Source: Lentisphaerota bacterium (lineage in GTDB: Bacteria; Verrucomicrobiota; Lentisphaeria; Victivallales; Victivallaceae). Taken from it: a DNA stretch of 63,943 nucleotides. The notes under the pieces were generated by a model. It saw only the letters and a program-made list of their open reading frames with translations, did not search any database and was not told the DNA's origin. The position numbers were made by a program, and so were the translations under genes. Positions 8,813 to 17,128 of the stretch are shown here, one piece after another (the stretch's first letter is position 1; the number at the start of each line of letters is the position of its first letter). The stretch covers positions 1-63,943 of the forward strand of contig SUWK01000006.1 in the NCBI GenBank assembly GCA_015061525.1. Direction: 5' to 3'.

Positions 8813-8816
8813 GAAT

Positions 8817-8845
8817 TTGACAAAGAGTATTGATGGTGCTATATT
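8817..8845 (+). promoter_or_regulatory. promoter of the dksA-like/lspA/nnr operon
   Basis: TTGACA (8817-8822), 17 bp, TATATT (8840-8845): a near-perfect sigma-70 promoter starting 5 bp after the ychF stop. Confidence 0.85.
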
Positions 8846-8893
8846 AACCGGATGTGACAACGTATTGTTTATATCAATTTTCAAGGTGACGAA

Positions 8894-9283
8894 ATGGCAA
8901 AAAATGCGAAAAAAGTAGAATTTACCGGTCAGGATTTGGTTTATTACAATGCATTGATGAAAGTTCGCAATGAGCTTTCTGAACAGATCCGGGTATGTAC
9001 TGATGAGTCGCTGGATTGTACCAACAGCGAAAAGCGCGGTGTCACCACCCATATGGCGGACAGCAATTCGGCGCGCAATGAGATGGGGCTGCAGATGCTT
9101 ACAGAGAATGGCAATACGATTGCCCTCATAGATGATGCTATAGAGCGGCTTGCCAACGGGGAATATGGTATTTGCATGGATTGCGGCGGGAAAATTTCTG
9201 AAGCGCGGCTTATGGCACGTCCTTATGCTATATTCTGTATTGACTGCAAGAGCCGTCACGAAGAGATGATGAAAAACCGATGA
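8894..9283 (+). CDS. DksA/TraR-family C4 zinc-finger protein
   Basis: 129 residues: an N-terminal coiled-coil part and a C-terminal zinc finger with Cys94, Cys97, Cys115 and Cys118 (CMDCGG and CIDC). The sequence ANGEYGICMDCGGKIS is characteristic of the DksA/TraR/YocK group. Members bind the secondary channel of RNA polymerase, some with ppGpp. It is shorter than E. coli DksA, so the exact subfamily is open. AAGGTGA precedes the ATG. The stop overlaps the lspA start by 4 nt. Confidence 0.88.
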   Translation: MAKNAKKVEFTGQDLVYYNALMKVRNELSEQIRVCTDESLDCTNSEKRGVTTHMADSNSARNEMGLQMLTENGNTIALIDDAIERLANGEYGICMDCGGKISEARLMARPYAIFCIDCKSRHEEMMKNR

Positions 9284-9801
9284 ACTGGCTTGAACGGATA
9301 GAAGAAAGTTCCGCAAGGGAACGGAAATTGCTGATATTGTCATCAGTCATGGCAGTGTTGGTCGTATTGAGCGATCAGGTGACCAAGTGGTTTTTTGTCC
9401 TCAATTATAAACTTGGTGAAAGTTCATCTCTGATACCGGGATTTCTCAATTTTACCTATGTGCGCAATCTGGGAGCCGCCTGGAGCGTATTGAGCGGTAA
9501 AGTGTGGCTGTTGTTTATCACCGGTCTGGCGGCGGCAGCGGCTATCATCTGGTATTTTCGCAAACTTGCCGAGGGTTGCGCAGAAAGATATTTTGCATTG
9601 ATGCTGGTACTCGGCGGGATAGCCGGGAACTCTTTTGACCGGGCATTTCACGGTGCGGTTGTGGATTTTATCCACGTACACTACTACAATATCTGGCACT
9701 ATCCGATCTTCAATGTTGCGGATATCTCGATCTGCTGCGGGGTTGGAATATTTCTGATCTCCAGTTTTTTCCGCAAACCGCAGGAAAAACAGAACGGGTG
9801 A
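9280..9801 (+). CDS. lspA: lipoprotein signal peptidase (signal peptidase II)
   Basis: 173 residues with four membrane helices. The catalytic aspartate pair is visible: Asp129 in the GNSFDRAFHGAVVDF block and Asp148 in FNVADIS. NLGAAWSVL is the usual conserved stretch (NxGxAF in relatives). The enzyme cuts prolipoproteins before the lipid-bearing cysteine; the lipoprotein at 27.8-28.4 kb would be a local client. It is coupled to the dksA-like gene by an ATGA overlap and followed after 4 bp by nnr. Confidence 0.96.
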   Translation: MNWLERIEESSARERKLLILSSVMAVLVVLSDQVTKWFFVLNYKLGESSSLIPGFLNFTYVRNLGAAWSVLSGKVWLLFITGLAAAAAIIWYFRKLAEGCAERYFALMLVLGGIAGNSFDRAFHGAVVDFIHVHYYNIWHYPIFNVADISICCGVGIFLISSFFRKPQEKQNG

Positions 9802-9805
9802 TTTT

Positions 9806-11269
9806 ATGTACTGTGCCGGAACGGATCTGATACGTCAGATGGAAAAAGAGTCGGTCGCCGGTGGAGTTCCGGAGTACGAATTGATGCGCCGGGCGGGGAT
9901 TCAGGCGGCAAGATGGATAAATGACCGTTTCCCGGATGCTGCGCGGGTGGTGATTTTGTGCGGCGGCGGTAATAACGGTGGAGATGCACTGGTTGCGGCA
10001 GCCTGTCTGCGGCACCGGGAAGTGATCATATACAGTACGAAAGAAAAATCTGCATTTTCCGGTTGTGCCGCCTGTGCGGTACAGGATTTGCCGGAAAAAA
10101 TTCCCTTTATCGTCCGTAAAACGCTTTCAGAAGCGGATTTTTTCAGCGGGGATATCATCGTTGACGGATTGTTGGGAATCGGTTTTTGCGGCAAAGAATT
10201 GCGCAGTGATGTTCAGAGTTTTATAAAGGCGGCAAATTCCTCCGATTTGCCGGTCATATCACTTGATCTGCCAAGCGGTATTAATGCTGATACCGGAGAA
10301 GCGGCGGTCAATGGAGCAGTCAGGGCCCACACGACATTGACATTCGGCAGACCGAAAAGTGGTTTGTTCACCGGGGATGGCGCACAGCTGCGCGGAGGAT
10401 TGAGAATTCTGGATATCGGGTTGACGGATGTTGCCGGAACAGCTGGCCGGGAAATTTTTTCCAATTTTGAGGCAGAGAAGATCGTTCCCCGGCATCGGCT
10501 TGATGTTCATAAAAATTCCCGTGGTAAAGTTGCAGTCTGGGCAGGTTCGGCAAAGTATCCCGGAGCGGCAGTTTTGTGTTCTCACGGGGCGTTGAAAGCC
10601 GGTGCCGGAATGGTACGTTGTGCTTCAGAAGCGGATTTGAGTTCCCGGCTGTGCCAGGCAGTGATATTTGAGCAGCTTTCTCCCGGAGGGATCCCGGAAG
10701 ATATTTTCTCTGTTTCCGATGTGCTGATTTGCGGCTGCGGTTGGGGAAATACCGGAAGCGTTGCCGCATTGCGGGCGGTTTTGGATTTTCCGGGTAAAGT
10801 GGTGCTGGATGCCGACGCACTGAATTTTATTGCCGGTCATCCGGAAGTATGGCAAAAACGTGATGATGTTATTATAACCCCGCACCCGAAAGAAGCGGAA
10901 CGACTGCTGCTTGGTTTCGGTATGGCATTGTCTGAATCCAGAATCAAAAATGCCGTGATGCTGGCATCAGAGACCGGAGCCGTGACACTGCTTAAAGGCA
11001 GGGATACGGTAGTCGCTTCGCCGGATGGCAGGGCGGTTACGATTGCCGCCGGGAATCCGTTGCTGGCGACAGCAGGCAGCGGTGACGTGCTTGCCGGAGT
11101 GATCGGCGCACAGGCGGCGCAGGGGTTGAGTGCAGTTGATGCAGCGATGCTTGGAGCGTATGTTCATGGTATTGCCGCAGAGAGAGCAGACGGTATTCTT
11201 ACAGCCGATGAGCTGCCGGGAATTATTTCACATATAATGGTCAAATTGCAGAATAACCGGATCATTTGA
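9806..11269 (+). CDS. nnr: bifunctional NAD(P)H-hydrate epimerase / ADP-dependent NAD(P)H-hydrate dehydratase
   Basis: 487 residues combining both repair activities for hydrated NADH/NADPH. Residues 1 to about 210 are the YjeF_N epimerase (CGGGNNGGDALVAA, DGLLGIGF, DLPSGINADTG). The rest is the ribokinase-like dehydratase, with NxxxxR-type and ATP/ADP-binding motifs including TPHPKEAERLL and AGSGDVLAGVIGAQAAQG. It is the third gene of an operon with the dksA-like gene and lspA. Its stop overlaps the convergent comEC-like gene by 8 bp and no terminator is visible there. Confidence 0.95.
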   Translation: MYCAGTDLIRQMEKESVAGGVPEYELMRRAGIQAARWINDRFPDAARVVILCGGGNNGGDALVAAACLRHREVIIYSTKEKSAFSGCAACAVQDLPEKIPFIVRKTLSEADFFSGDIIVDGLLGIGFCGKELRSDVQSFIKAANSSDLPVISLDLPSGINADTGEAAVNGAVRAHTTLTFGRPKSGLFTGDGAQLRGGLRILDIGLTDVAGTAGREIFSNFEAEKIVPRHRLDVHKNSRGKVAVWAGSAKYPGAAVLCSHGALKAGAGMVRCASEADLSSRLCQAVIFEQLSPGGIPEDIFSVSDVLICGCGWGNTGSVAALRAVLDFPGKVVLDADALNFIAGHPEVWQKRDDVIITPHPKEAERLLLGFGMALSESRIKNAVMLASETGAVTLLKGRDTVVASPDGRAVTIAAGNPLLATAGSGDVLAGVIGAQAAQGLSAVDAAMLGAYVHGIAAERADGILTADELPGIISHIMVKLQNNRII

Positions 11270-13358
11270 GTTCGCACTCCCAGACCACCGGCAGCGGATC
11301 ATTCGGGAGAAGTTCTTCATAGCTTTTGCCATGCGGAGTACAGACTTTTACATATCGTCCGTTATCAGTTATTTTGGAAGTTATTTCCGTTCCGTTGAGC
11401 AGCCGGCAGAATGTGGTGCCGTTGCGGTGTCTTACTGCAAAGGTGTTTCCGGGGATACCGGAATAGGAAACGTTATCAAATGAGCGCAGGATATCAAGAT
11501 TTTTCCGGCTGATTTTTATCCGGTTCAGAGAAATATCCAGATGTTTTGCCAGCTGCGGCAGATTCCAGATACTTCCGGCGTATGCAGAAGAAAATGTTAC
11601 TGTTGCCCGGTCGGCACCGTATTTGCGGAGAAGGAGTCCGGCGGCAGCTGAACTTTTGCGGTCTGGCAGATCTATTATTTCAACATGACTGGAGCCGGGG
11701 TTTTTCAGAGCCAGAAGCGGTGGCCGTTTGCCGGCAGTGCTGATAACCAGTAAACGCGGATGCGGGTGGTAAAATGGCAGAAACCAGCTGAAGAGCAGCA
11801 GTATGGCCGTTATCAGACAGCATTTCCGGTAAAGTGGAGTTTTCAAACCGAGTGCGCCGTAGAAAGCAAGTGTATATAATATGATGTTCCAGATCGGCGG
11901 GCAGTCAGCGGCGATCGGAGCAAAGAATTTTGAAATTTCTCCGGTGGTGTTGATGATAATATTGAAAGTTGCTTCCAGCATATATGCGCCGATGGAGTCG
12001 CAGAAATGGAATACTCCGCCCAAGAGCATTTTGAAGAGCATCGCACCGAACAGCAGCGGAGTCAATACGATCAACAGCAAATTGGCTGGAACGCTTGCCG
12101 GGGTGAAGAGAGATTGCCGGAAAAGTGAAATACCGCACCCGGCGGCGAAAGCGGTTGTTGTGGATAAGAGCGGCAGAAAAAGCCGTTGTTTCCAGCGGAG
12201 TTTTCTGCGGGTACGGCGGGTCAGAGCCGCCCGGGGCGGCATTACGGATGTCAATGCTTTATCCTGAGCATACAATTCACTGCCTGTTTCTGTAATCATC
12301 AGCAGTGCCGCTGTTATGCCGAATGAGTATTGTGCGGAAAGTGAACCGACAGATTCCGGATCGCATATCGCAAAGGCGCACCATGACAGCATCATGGCGT
12401 TCCAGGCAGGAGAGTAGAAGAGCATACTGCGCAGAATACACCATGAAATGATCATTATTCCCGCCCGGACAGCCGGCAGCGATGCTCCGGTACAAAGGAC
12501 GTAGAAGAGAGTGAATAATGCTGCCAGAATGTGGCGGCTTCTGAATGGTATCCAGCGGCAGAGCAGCAGTATGATGGCAGAAGTTATCGTAACGTGCAGA
12601 CCGGAAACGGAAAAGAGATGAATGGTTCCGGAGTTTACAAAATTACGGCGTTTTTCCGGTGGTGCGCCGCCGGATGCTCCGAAAAAGAGTTGTGCTGACA
12701 TGTGCATGATATCTCTGTCATGTAATTTGCAGAGCAGCCGTTTCAATAAAATATCCCGGCAGTTGACGAAGAAACGGAAAACCGGATAACATTTCCCCGC
12801 CGGAGCAAGCTCTTTGATATCCAGCAGCGGACGGTTGCCGAATTGCGGCGGATATGAGCCGGTGATTTTGCCGTTTTCAACTTTCAGAGCCAGTGGTTGG
12901 ACGGGATAGATGGTACCGTTAAATTCAAAAACATCTCCGTAGAGCGGTTTCGTTTTTTCCGGGAAAGCGGCAACTGCTTCAAAAACGGTTTCTCCGAGGC
13001 GGACTTCACACTTGTATACAGACAGCGGCTGCAGAGCATCCAGTGCTGAAGTACGGCGGTCGATGCAGATGACTTTTCCGGAAAGTTCCTGCTGTTCCGC
13101 CGGAATGAGCCGTTGTCTGCTGCGGTCACTCTGCAGCTGGATGATGCCGGATGTCAATGCGATGACAAACGATATTGCGCAGATGGTAAATTGCCGGAAA
13201 TTCAGCAGAATACAACCGCATAACGGGAGTATCAGAAAATACCATGGGATAAGCTGATATCCGGCAGCGGCACCCAGACCGGAGCCGATCGCCGCCAGAG
13301 TAACGGAGCGCAGATTACATTTCCATGCCGGAGGGATTTTCGGAACATTCAGTATCAT
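11262..13358 (-). CDS. ComEC/Rec2-family DNA uptake protein with a degenerate C-terminal domain
   Basis: 698 residues. The N-terminal DUF4131-like part has two or three membrane helices and a soluble domain. The Competence core is recognised by HLFSVSGLHVTITSAIILLL and the helices after it. In most ComEC proteins a C-terminal metallo-beta-lactamase domain carries HxHxDH. Here the last 170 residues look like a remnant of that fold (LLLRKYGADRATVTFSSAYA) with no such histidine cluster. ComEC forms the inner-membrane channel for single-stranded DNA. The start overlaps the upstream GT-C gene by 44 bp, so the two are co-transcribed. Confidence 0.82.
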   Translation of the reverse strand: MILNVPKIPPAWKCNLRSVTLAAIGSGLGAAAGYQLIPWYFLILPLCGCILLNFRQFTICAISFVIALTSGIIQLQSDRSRQRLIPAEQQELSGKVICIDRRTSALDALQPLSVYKCEVRLGETVFEAVAAFPEKTKPLYGDVFEFNGTIYPVQPLALKVENGKITGSYPPQFGNRPLLDIKELAPAGKCYPVFRFFVNCRDILLKRLLCKLHDRDIMHMSAQLFFGASGGAPPEKRRNFVNSGTIHLFSVSGLHVTITSAIILLLCRWIPFRSRHILAALFTLFYVLCTGASLPAVRAGIMIISWCILRSMLFYSPAWNAMMLSWCAFAICDPESVGSLSAQYSFGITAALLMITETGSELYAQDKALTSVMPPRAALTRRTRRKLRWKQRLFLPLLSTTTAFAAGCGISLFRQSLFTPASVPANLLLIVLTPLLFGAMLFKMLLGGVFHFCDSIGAYMLEATFNIIINTTGEISKFFAPIAADCPPIWNIILYTLAFYGALGLKTPLYRKCCLITAILLLFSWFLPFYHPHPRLLVISTAGKRPPLLALKNPGSSHVEIIDLPDRKSSAAAGLLLRKYGADRATVTFSSAYAGSIWNLPQLAKHLDISLNRIKISRKNLDILRSFDNVSYSGIPGNTFAVRHRNGTTFCRLLNGTEITSKITDNGRYVKVCTPHGKSYEELLPNDPLPVVWECELK

Positions 13359-14664
13359 TTTTGTTCTTGAAATATGTCAGACACGCAGAGGCAGCCAAGG
13401 TACACAGCACCGGCAGGGCGGGCAGCTGATATCTCGGCGCGGTGATCGCACCGGGCAGAAAGAAATAGTATTCGGCAAAACCGAGAAACAGCAGAAGTTC
13501 AAACCACCCGGTGCTGATATGCCGGCAATCGTACAGCAGCTGCCGGAAAACCGAAGCATAGGTGATGGCGACCGGCAGCAGCAGCGGCAGAAGCAGTGTC
13601 AGTATCAAGTACCAGCGTTCCCCGAAATAGTGTTTGACTGCGGCAAAGAGTCCATCTTTTTTCAATACTCCCATCGTGCCGCGGTCGGAGGAGGTTATGC
13701 CGAAGTTTTCCAGCAGAGACGGGGCATCCGGCAGCAATATCCGCAGATCGAAGTGCTGGCAGAAATAGGTGAACGGGTATTTCATCACCATTGTGCGGAA
13801 CTCCGCTTTGCGCCACTTTTCCCGTTCGCGGATGGAGTCGTATCCGGGGGAGGTGCTGAAAACTTCTTTTTCTTCTGCCAGCAGCTTTTGTTTTTCGCTT
13901 TCAAAATCAGTTCCGTTGACTTTTGCCATCAGCATGGCTCCGTTCTGGTGGCGCATTGCACCGGTGTTGGTGTCGATGTCAAAAGTTGCACCGCACCGGT
14001 AATTACGGTACATCCACGGGGTTATCAGCAGCAGAAAAACTCCGAGGGCAGCCAAAGAGTGCCATACTCTTATGCGCACCGGATGGATGTTTTTTACCAG
14101 TATCAGAAAAATCAGTACGATGATGATAAGCTGATTTATCGGACGAATAAGCACTGCCAGAGCTGCGGTTGTTACGCAAAGGAGCAGTTCGCGCAGTTTG
14201 CCGGAGCTGGAGTAGCGGATGAAAAAGAGAAATTGCAGCGCGGCAAAGAGCGCGAAGAGGGTATCGCTCAAAAGCAATGGAGTATTGGCGATTGCGGTAA
14301 TGTTGAGAGCCATAAAGATTGCCGCCAGAGCCCCGCAAGATTTTCCGGCGTAATTTTTGGCAACAGCATAGACTACTGCACAAGTTGCGGTAGATATCAG
14401 GACTTGAAGCAGTGCAATAACGGCATTGTTTCCTCCGGCAAAGTAGACGGCGGCGGCGAGCAGCGGATATCCCGGCGGCCGTCTGGTGGTCGGGTATGTT
14501 CCGTTTTCCGCCAGTGCGGCGGCGGGCTCCAGATAACCGGCGGAATCCGGGCGCAGCAGACGCTCCGGCTCACTGATTGCGGCGACAGCCGGTATCAGGC
14601 GCAGGATGAAAGCCGCCAGTAAAATCACCGGCAAAGTGTACTTATGTTCCAAAAATTTACTCAT
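13315..14664 (-). CDS. GT-C (GT39/ArnT-like) membrane glycosyltransferase
   Basis: 449 residues with about ten membrane helices. After the first helix comes a periplasmic loop with RPDSAGYLEPA, matching the acidic-residue motif of PMT/ArnT-type enzymes, then GTYPTTRRPPGYPLL. Such enzymes take sugars from polyprenyl-phosphate donors and transfer them to proteins or lipids outside the inner membrane. The acceptor cannot be inferred. The promoter -10 lies only about 10 bp before the ATG, so the message is probably leaderless. It is the first gene of a unit with comEC. Confidence 0.75.
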   Translation of the reverse strand: MSKFLEHKYTLPVILLAAFILRLIPAVAAISEPERLLRPDSAGYLEPAAALAENGTYPTTRRPPGYPLLAAAVYFAGGNNAVIALLQVLISTATCAVVYAVAKNYAGKSCGALAAIFMALNITAIANTPLLLSDTLFALFAALQFLFFIRYSSSGKLRELLLCVTTAALAVLIRPINQLIIIVLIFLILVKNIHPVRIRVWHSLAALGVFLLLITPWMYRNYRCGATFDIDTNTGAMRHQNGAMLMAKVNGTDFESEKQKLLAEEKEVFSTSPGYDSIREREKWRKAEFRTMVMKYPFTYFCQHFDLRILLPDAPSLLENFGITSSDRGTMGVLKKDGLFAAVKHYFGERWYLILTLLLPLLLPVAITYASVFRQLLYDCRHISTGWFELLLFLGFAEYYFFLPGAITAPRYQLPALPVLCTLAASACLTYFKNKNDTECSENPSGMEM

Positions 14665-14673
14665 AATATGTAA

Positions 14674-14701
14674 AATATACCATAAAAAACGATATTTACA
14701 A
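14674..14701 (-). promoter_or_regulatory. promoter of the GT-C/comEC unit, probably leaderless
   Basis: Minus-strand TTGTAA (14701-14696), 16 bp, TATATT (14679-14674). The expected start of transcription is within a few bases of the ATG at 14664, and no Shine-Dalgarno is present. Confidence 0.65.
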
Positions 14702-14722
14702 GGTCAGAATGGGATTTGGTAC

Positions 14723-14750
14723 TTGCAATTTAAAAAAAATGCGGTATATT
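14723..14750 (+). promoter_or_regulatory. promoter of tRNA-Thr
   Basis: TTGCAA (14723-14728), 16 bp, TATATT (14745-14750), 19 bp before the tRNA. Confidence 0.75.
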
Positions 14751-14769
14751 GTATTTAATTCAATGGAGT

Positions 14770-14845
14770 GCCGGCTTGGCTCAGTTGGTAGCGCAGTTGA
14801 TTTGTAATCATCAGGTCGCCGGTTCGAGTCCGGCAGCCGGCTCCA
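14770..14845 (+). tRNA. tRNA-Thr (anticodon UGU)
   Basis: A 76-nt cloverleaf with encoded CCA. Acceptor GCCGGCT (14770-14776) pairs with AGCCGGC (14835-14841). The anticodon loop TTTGTAA holds TGT, and the T arm GCCGGTTCGAGTCCGGC is perfect. The D stem (GCTC/GCGC) and anticodon stem each have one mismatch. Confidence 0.97.
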
Positions 14846-14872
14846 TTTTTTTAATCTTTTTATTTTTCTGCA

Positions 14873-15574
14873 ATGAACGACCTTTCAGTTACCAATTCAT
14901 ACACCCGCAGCTGGCAATCTTCTTTTGCCGATTTTGCGCCGGTATTGGAAAAATTGCTTGCCGGTGCGTACCGGAAGTGTGAAGTAATCTACCATACACG
15001 TCATAAAGAGTGCCGTCTGGTCACGCAGGAATTTTCCGGTCTGCCGTATGCGGCGGTGTTGAAACTCTACCGGGAACAGCGTTTTTTCCGTTATCTTTTG
15101 CGTCCTTCGATGGCGTACCGGGAGTTTTTGGGGTTCAAACGGGCATCGGCAGCGGGGATCCCGGCGGCGCGGGTGATTGCGCTGGGTGAAAAGCGTGCCG
15201 GACTGCGTTTGAAAGAAGCATTTTTTGTTACGGAGTATCTCGCCGGGTTCCGGGATGGTGATGAGTTCACCCGGCCGGATTGTGACCGGGCATTGCGCGA
15301 TGAATTTATCCGGATCAATCTTTGCTGTCTTGCCAAGCTGCATAAAGCCGGTCTGGTGCATGGCGGATTCCACCCGCGCAACGAACTTTTCCGGCTTGAA
15401 AGCGATGGATCCATGACCGTGAAATGGATCGATCTTGCCACGGTGCTGCCGGTGAAAAAAAGCGGGCGTTTTACGCAGGAAAAAGATGTGGAAAGGTTCA
15501 TGCGCGAGTTCCCCTTGAGTGAGGAGGAAAAAGCCGGATTTATTTCGCTTTACCGTTCGGAAAAGGGGATTTGA
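14873..15574 (+). CDS. InaA/Kdo-kinase-like protein (LPS kinase superfamily)
   Basis: 233 residues with a protein-kinase-like fold of the Kdo/WaaP/InaA group. The catalytic-loop region is AGLVHGGFHPRNELF, in which the aspartate of the usual HxD motif is glycine, as I recall for InaA-type members. The metal-binding aspartate of the DFG-equivalent is kept (VKWIDLA). Relatives phosphorylate heptose or Kdo of the LPS core, while InaA proteins have no firm substrate. It starts 27 bp after tRNA-Thr and could be transcribed with it. The start lacks a clear Shine-Dalgarno. Confidence 0.72.
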   Translation: MNDLSVTNSYTRSWQSSFADFAPVLEKLLAGAYRKCEVIYHTRHKECRLVTQEFSGLPYAAVLKLYREQRFFRYLLRPSMAYREFLGFKRASAAGIPAARVIALGEKRAGLRLKEAFFVTEYLAGFRDGDEFTRPDCDRALRDEFIRINLCCLAKLHKAGLVHGGFHPRNELFRLESDGSMTVKWIDLATVLPVKKSGRFTQEKDVERFMREFPLSEEEKAGFISLYRSEKGI

Positions 15575-15617
15575 TAAAAAAATCTCTTTTTTTTTCTGTT
15601 TTTGCTTCGTTTTTCTG

Positions 15618-15646
15618 TTGAAAAAAGTGAAATCGCAGTCTATAGT
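15618..15646 (+). promoter_or_regulatory. promoter of the pseudopilin operon
   Basis: TTGAAA (15618-15623), 17 bp, TATAGT (15641-15646), 36 bp before the ATG at 15683. Confidence 0.8.
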
Positions 15647-15682
15647 ATCTCCGACAGTGTGGAAAACCCCAGAGGTACTGTG

Positions 15683-16462
15683 ATGAAAAAATTTAAAAGA
15701 CACTCATTTACGCTGATCGAATTGCTGGCTGTTATCGGTTTGCTGGCGTTGCTGATCGGCATTTTTGTGCCGGCGTTCAACCGGATGATGTCCGGGAACA
15801 AAGTCGACCAGATGGCATCAACTTTCAAAACCGGTTTGGAAGTGGCACAGGCAAAAGCGGTCGCTGCGCGTAAATATGTGGCAATGATCATGCCCAATAA
15901 ATATGATGAGATCACCGATCCGAAACTGCGTCCTTACTGCAATGGCGGTTACCGTCTTGCGTTTGTGAAAAAAGATGGCGACAAATGGTTTTTTGCCGGT
16001 TGGGTTCCCGGTTCAAAGTGGAGCAATGTGGCTGATGGTGCGATGCTGGTGAAGATCGCAAGGAGAAAAGACTGGTTCACCACCGAGGGTGACAGCGACA
16101 CTGCATTGCTGAATTTGGACCATAGCGGCAGTGTCAAGGCAGAAACAGATACAGCATTTACCGGTTCGGGCGATCTGACCGAAATCAAGGTGCTTAATTC
16201 CCAAGATCCGGATCTGGCTGGTTTGGGAACTCTTGACAGTGAAAATACTTCAACACCTCAAAGTGCCGATAACTGGCGGGGAATAATTTTTACTCCGTTC
16301 AGCGGTACGGTCGGCGGAGATTCTCCGATACTGCTCTTTTTCACCGAGGCGCGTATCAATGGAACAGCTTATGAGTATCCGAATAAAGACAACTTTGTCA
16401 TATTGAAGTTGAATCCGATCACCGGAAAAGTGATTTATCTGCCGATGGAGGATGAAGAATGA
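15683..16462 (+). CDS. type II secretion/pilus pseudopilin (GspG/GspH-like)
   Basis: 259 residues from the ATG at 15683, which follows AGAGGT (15671-15676); the longer frame would cross the promoter. A prepilin leader with the HSFTLIELLAVIGLL motif shows cleavage before Phe and methylation by a prepilin peptidase, followed by a single membrane helix and a soluble domain of about 220 residues. The Glu at position 5 of the mature protein is kept. It heads a four-gene operon (H/G-, I-, J- and K-like). Its soluble part is not close to a textbook GspH. Confidence 0.8.
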   Translation: MKKFKRHSFTLIELLAVIGLLALLIGIFVPAFNRMMSGNKVDQMASTFKTGLEVAQAKAVAARKYVAMIMPNKYDEITDPKLRPYCNGGYRLAFVKKDGDKWFFAGWVPGSKWSNVADGAMLVKIARRKDWFTTEGDSDTALLNLDHSGSVKAETDTAFTGSGDLTEIKVLNSQDPDLAGLGTLDSENTSTPQSADNWRGIIFTPFSGTVGGDSPILLFFTEARINGTAYEYPNKDNFVILKLNPITGKVIYLPMEDEE

Positions 16463-17118
16463 AAAAGAGTTTGACCAAATTCCATTTCAATTTGATCGAA
16501 ATCATGCTGGCGATCGTGATATTGGCACTGGGTATGACCAGTGTGTTTGTTCTGTTCCCGGCGGGGTTGAATAATCACCGCACTGCAATGGCGGAAAACA
16601 GTATCGCTGATATGGCGGAAACGATCATATCTCACGTCCGTGCCGAAGCTGCGCTGAAAGCGGAAAAAGACGGCTTTGCCGACGATATCAAATTGTCAGC
16701 TGCTGCAGCAGAACCGGATACCGGCAGTGTGGAATGGGAGTCGGTTTCCGATCCGTGGACATTCAAAGAGATCTCTGACGGAGTTTATGCCATCCGTCAG
16801 CTTTCCGGTCCGGCGGATGACCAGTATGTGGATTTTACTGCGGTGGCAAAGGTTTATAAAGATAAAAATTTTGAAGAAGAGCTTTTTGTGCCGTTTGCCG
16901 TTACCGGTGATGTGAAATATGTGAAAGATCTTGATCTTGCCGGTTCGAATGAACATGGTATCAAAGATTTGAAAGATAAACTTGATGAAGATCTGGTTCT
17001 GCCGCTGGTGGTGGAGATCAGTTATCCGGCGGATGTGCCGTATGCCGAGCGGAACAAAGCATATTTCCGCTTTGAGATCTTCAATGAAGTATATGAAGTA
17101 AAAGAACCGACAACTTGA
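16459..17118 (+). CDS. pseudopilin (GspI/PilV-like)
   Basis: 219 residues. The leader ends in HFNLIEIMLAIVILALG, a variant of the prepilin motif with Asn after Phe and Glu5 kept, followed by VLFPAGLNNHRTAMAE, which resembles GspI/PilV-type minor pseudopilins. It overlaps the previous gene by the sequence ATGA, implying translational coupling. It is expected to sit at the tip of a short pseudopilus with the next two proteins. Confidence 0.75.
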   Translation: MKKSLTKFHFNLIEIMLAIVILALGMTSVFVLFPAGLNNHRTAMAENSIADMAETIISHVRAEAALKAEKDGFADDIKLSAAAAEPDTGSVEWESVSDPWTFKEISDGVYAIRQLSGPADDQYVDFTAVAKVYKDKNFEEELFVPFAVTGDVKYVKDLDLAGSNEHGIKDLKDKLDEDLVLPLVVEISYPADVPYAERNKAYFRFEIFNEVYEVKEPTT

Positions 17119-17128
17119 GGTGACAAGA

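Noticed and set aside
13519-14622. Long open frame (367 codons) opposite the GT-C gene
   Set aside because: Cysteine/glutamine-rich composition, no recognisable domain, and fully antisense to a well-supported membrane protein gene.
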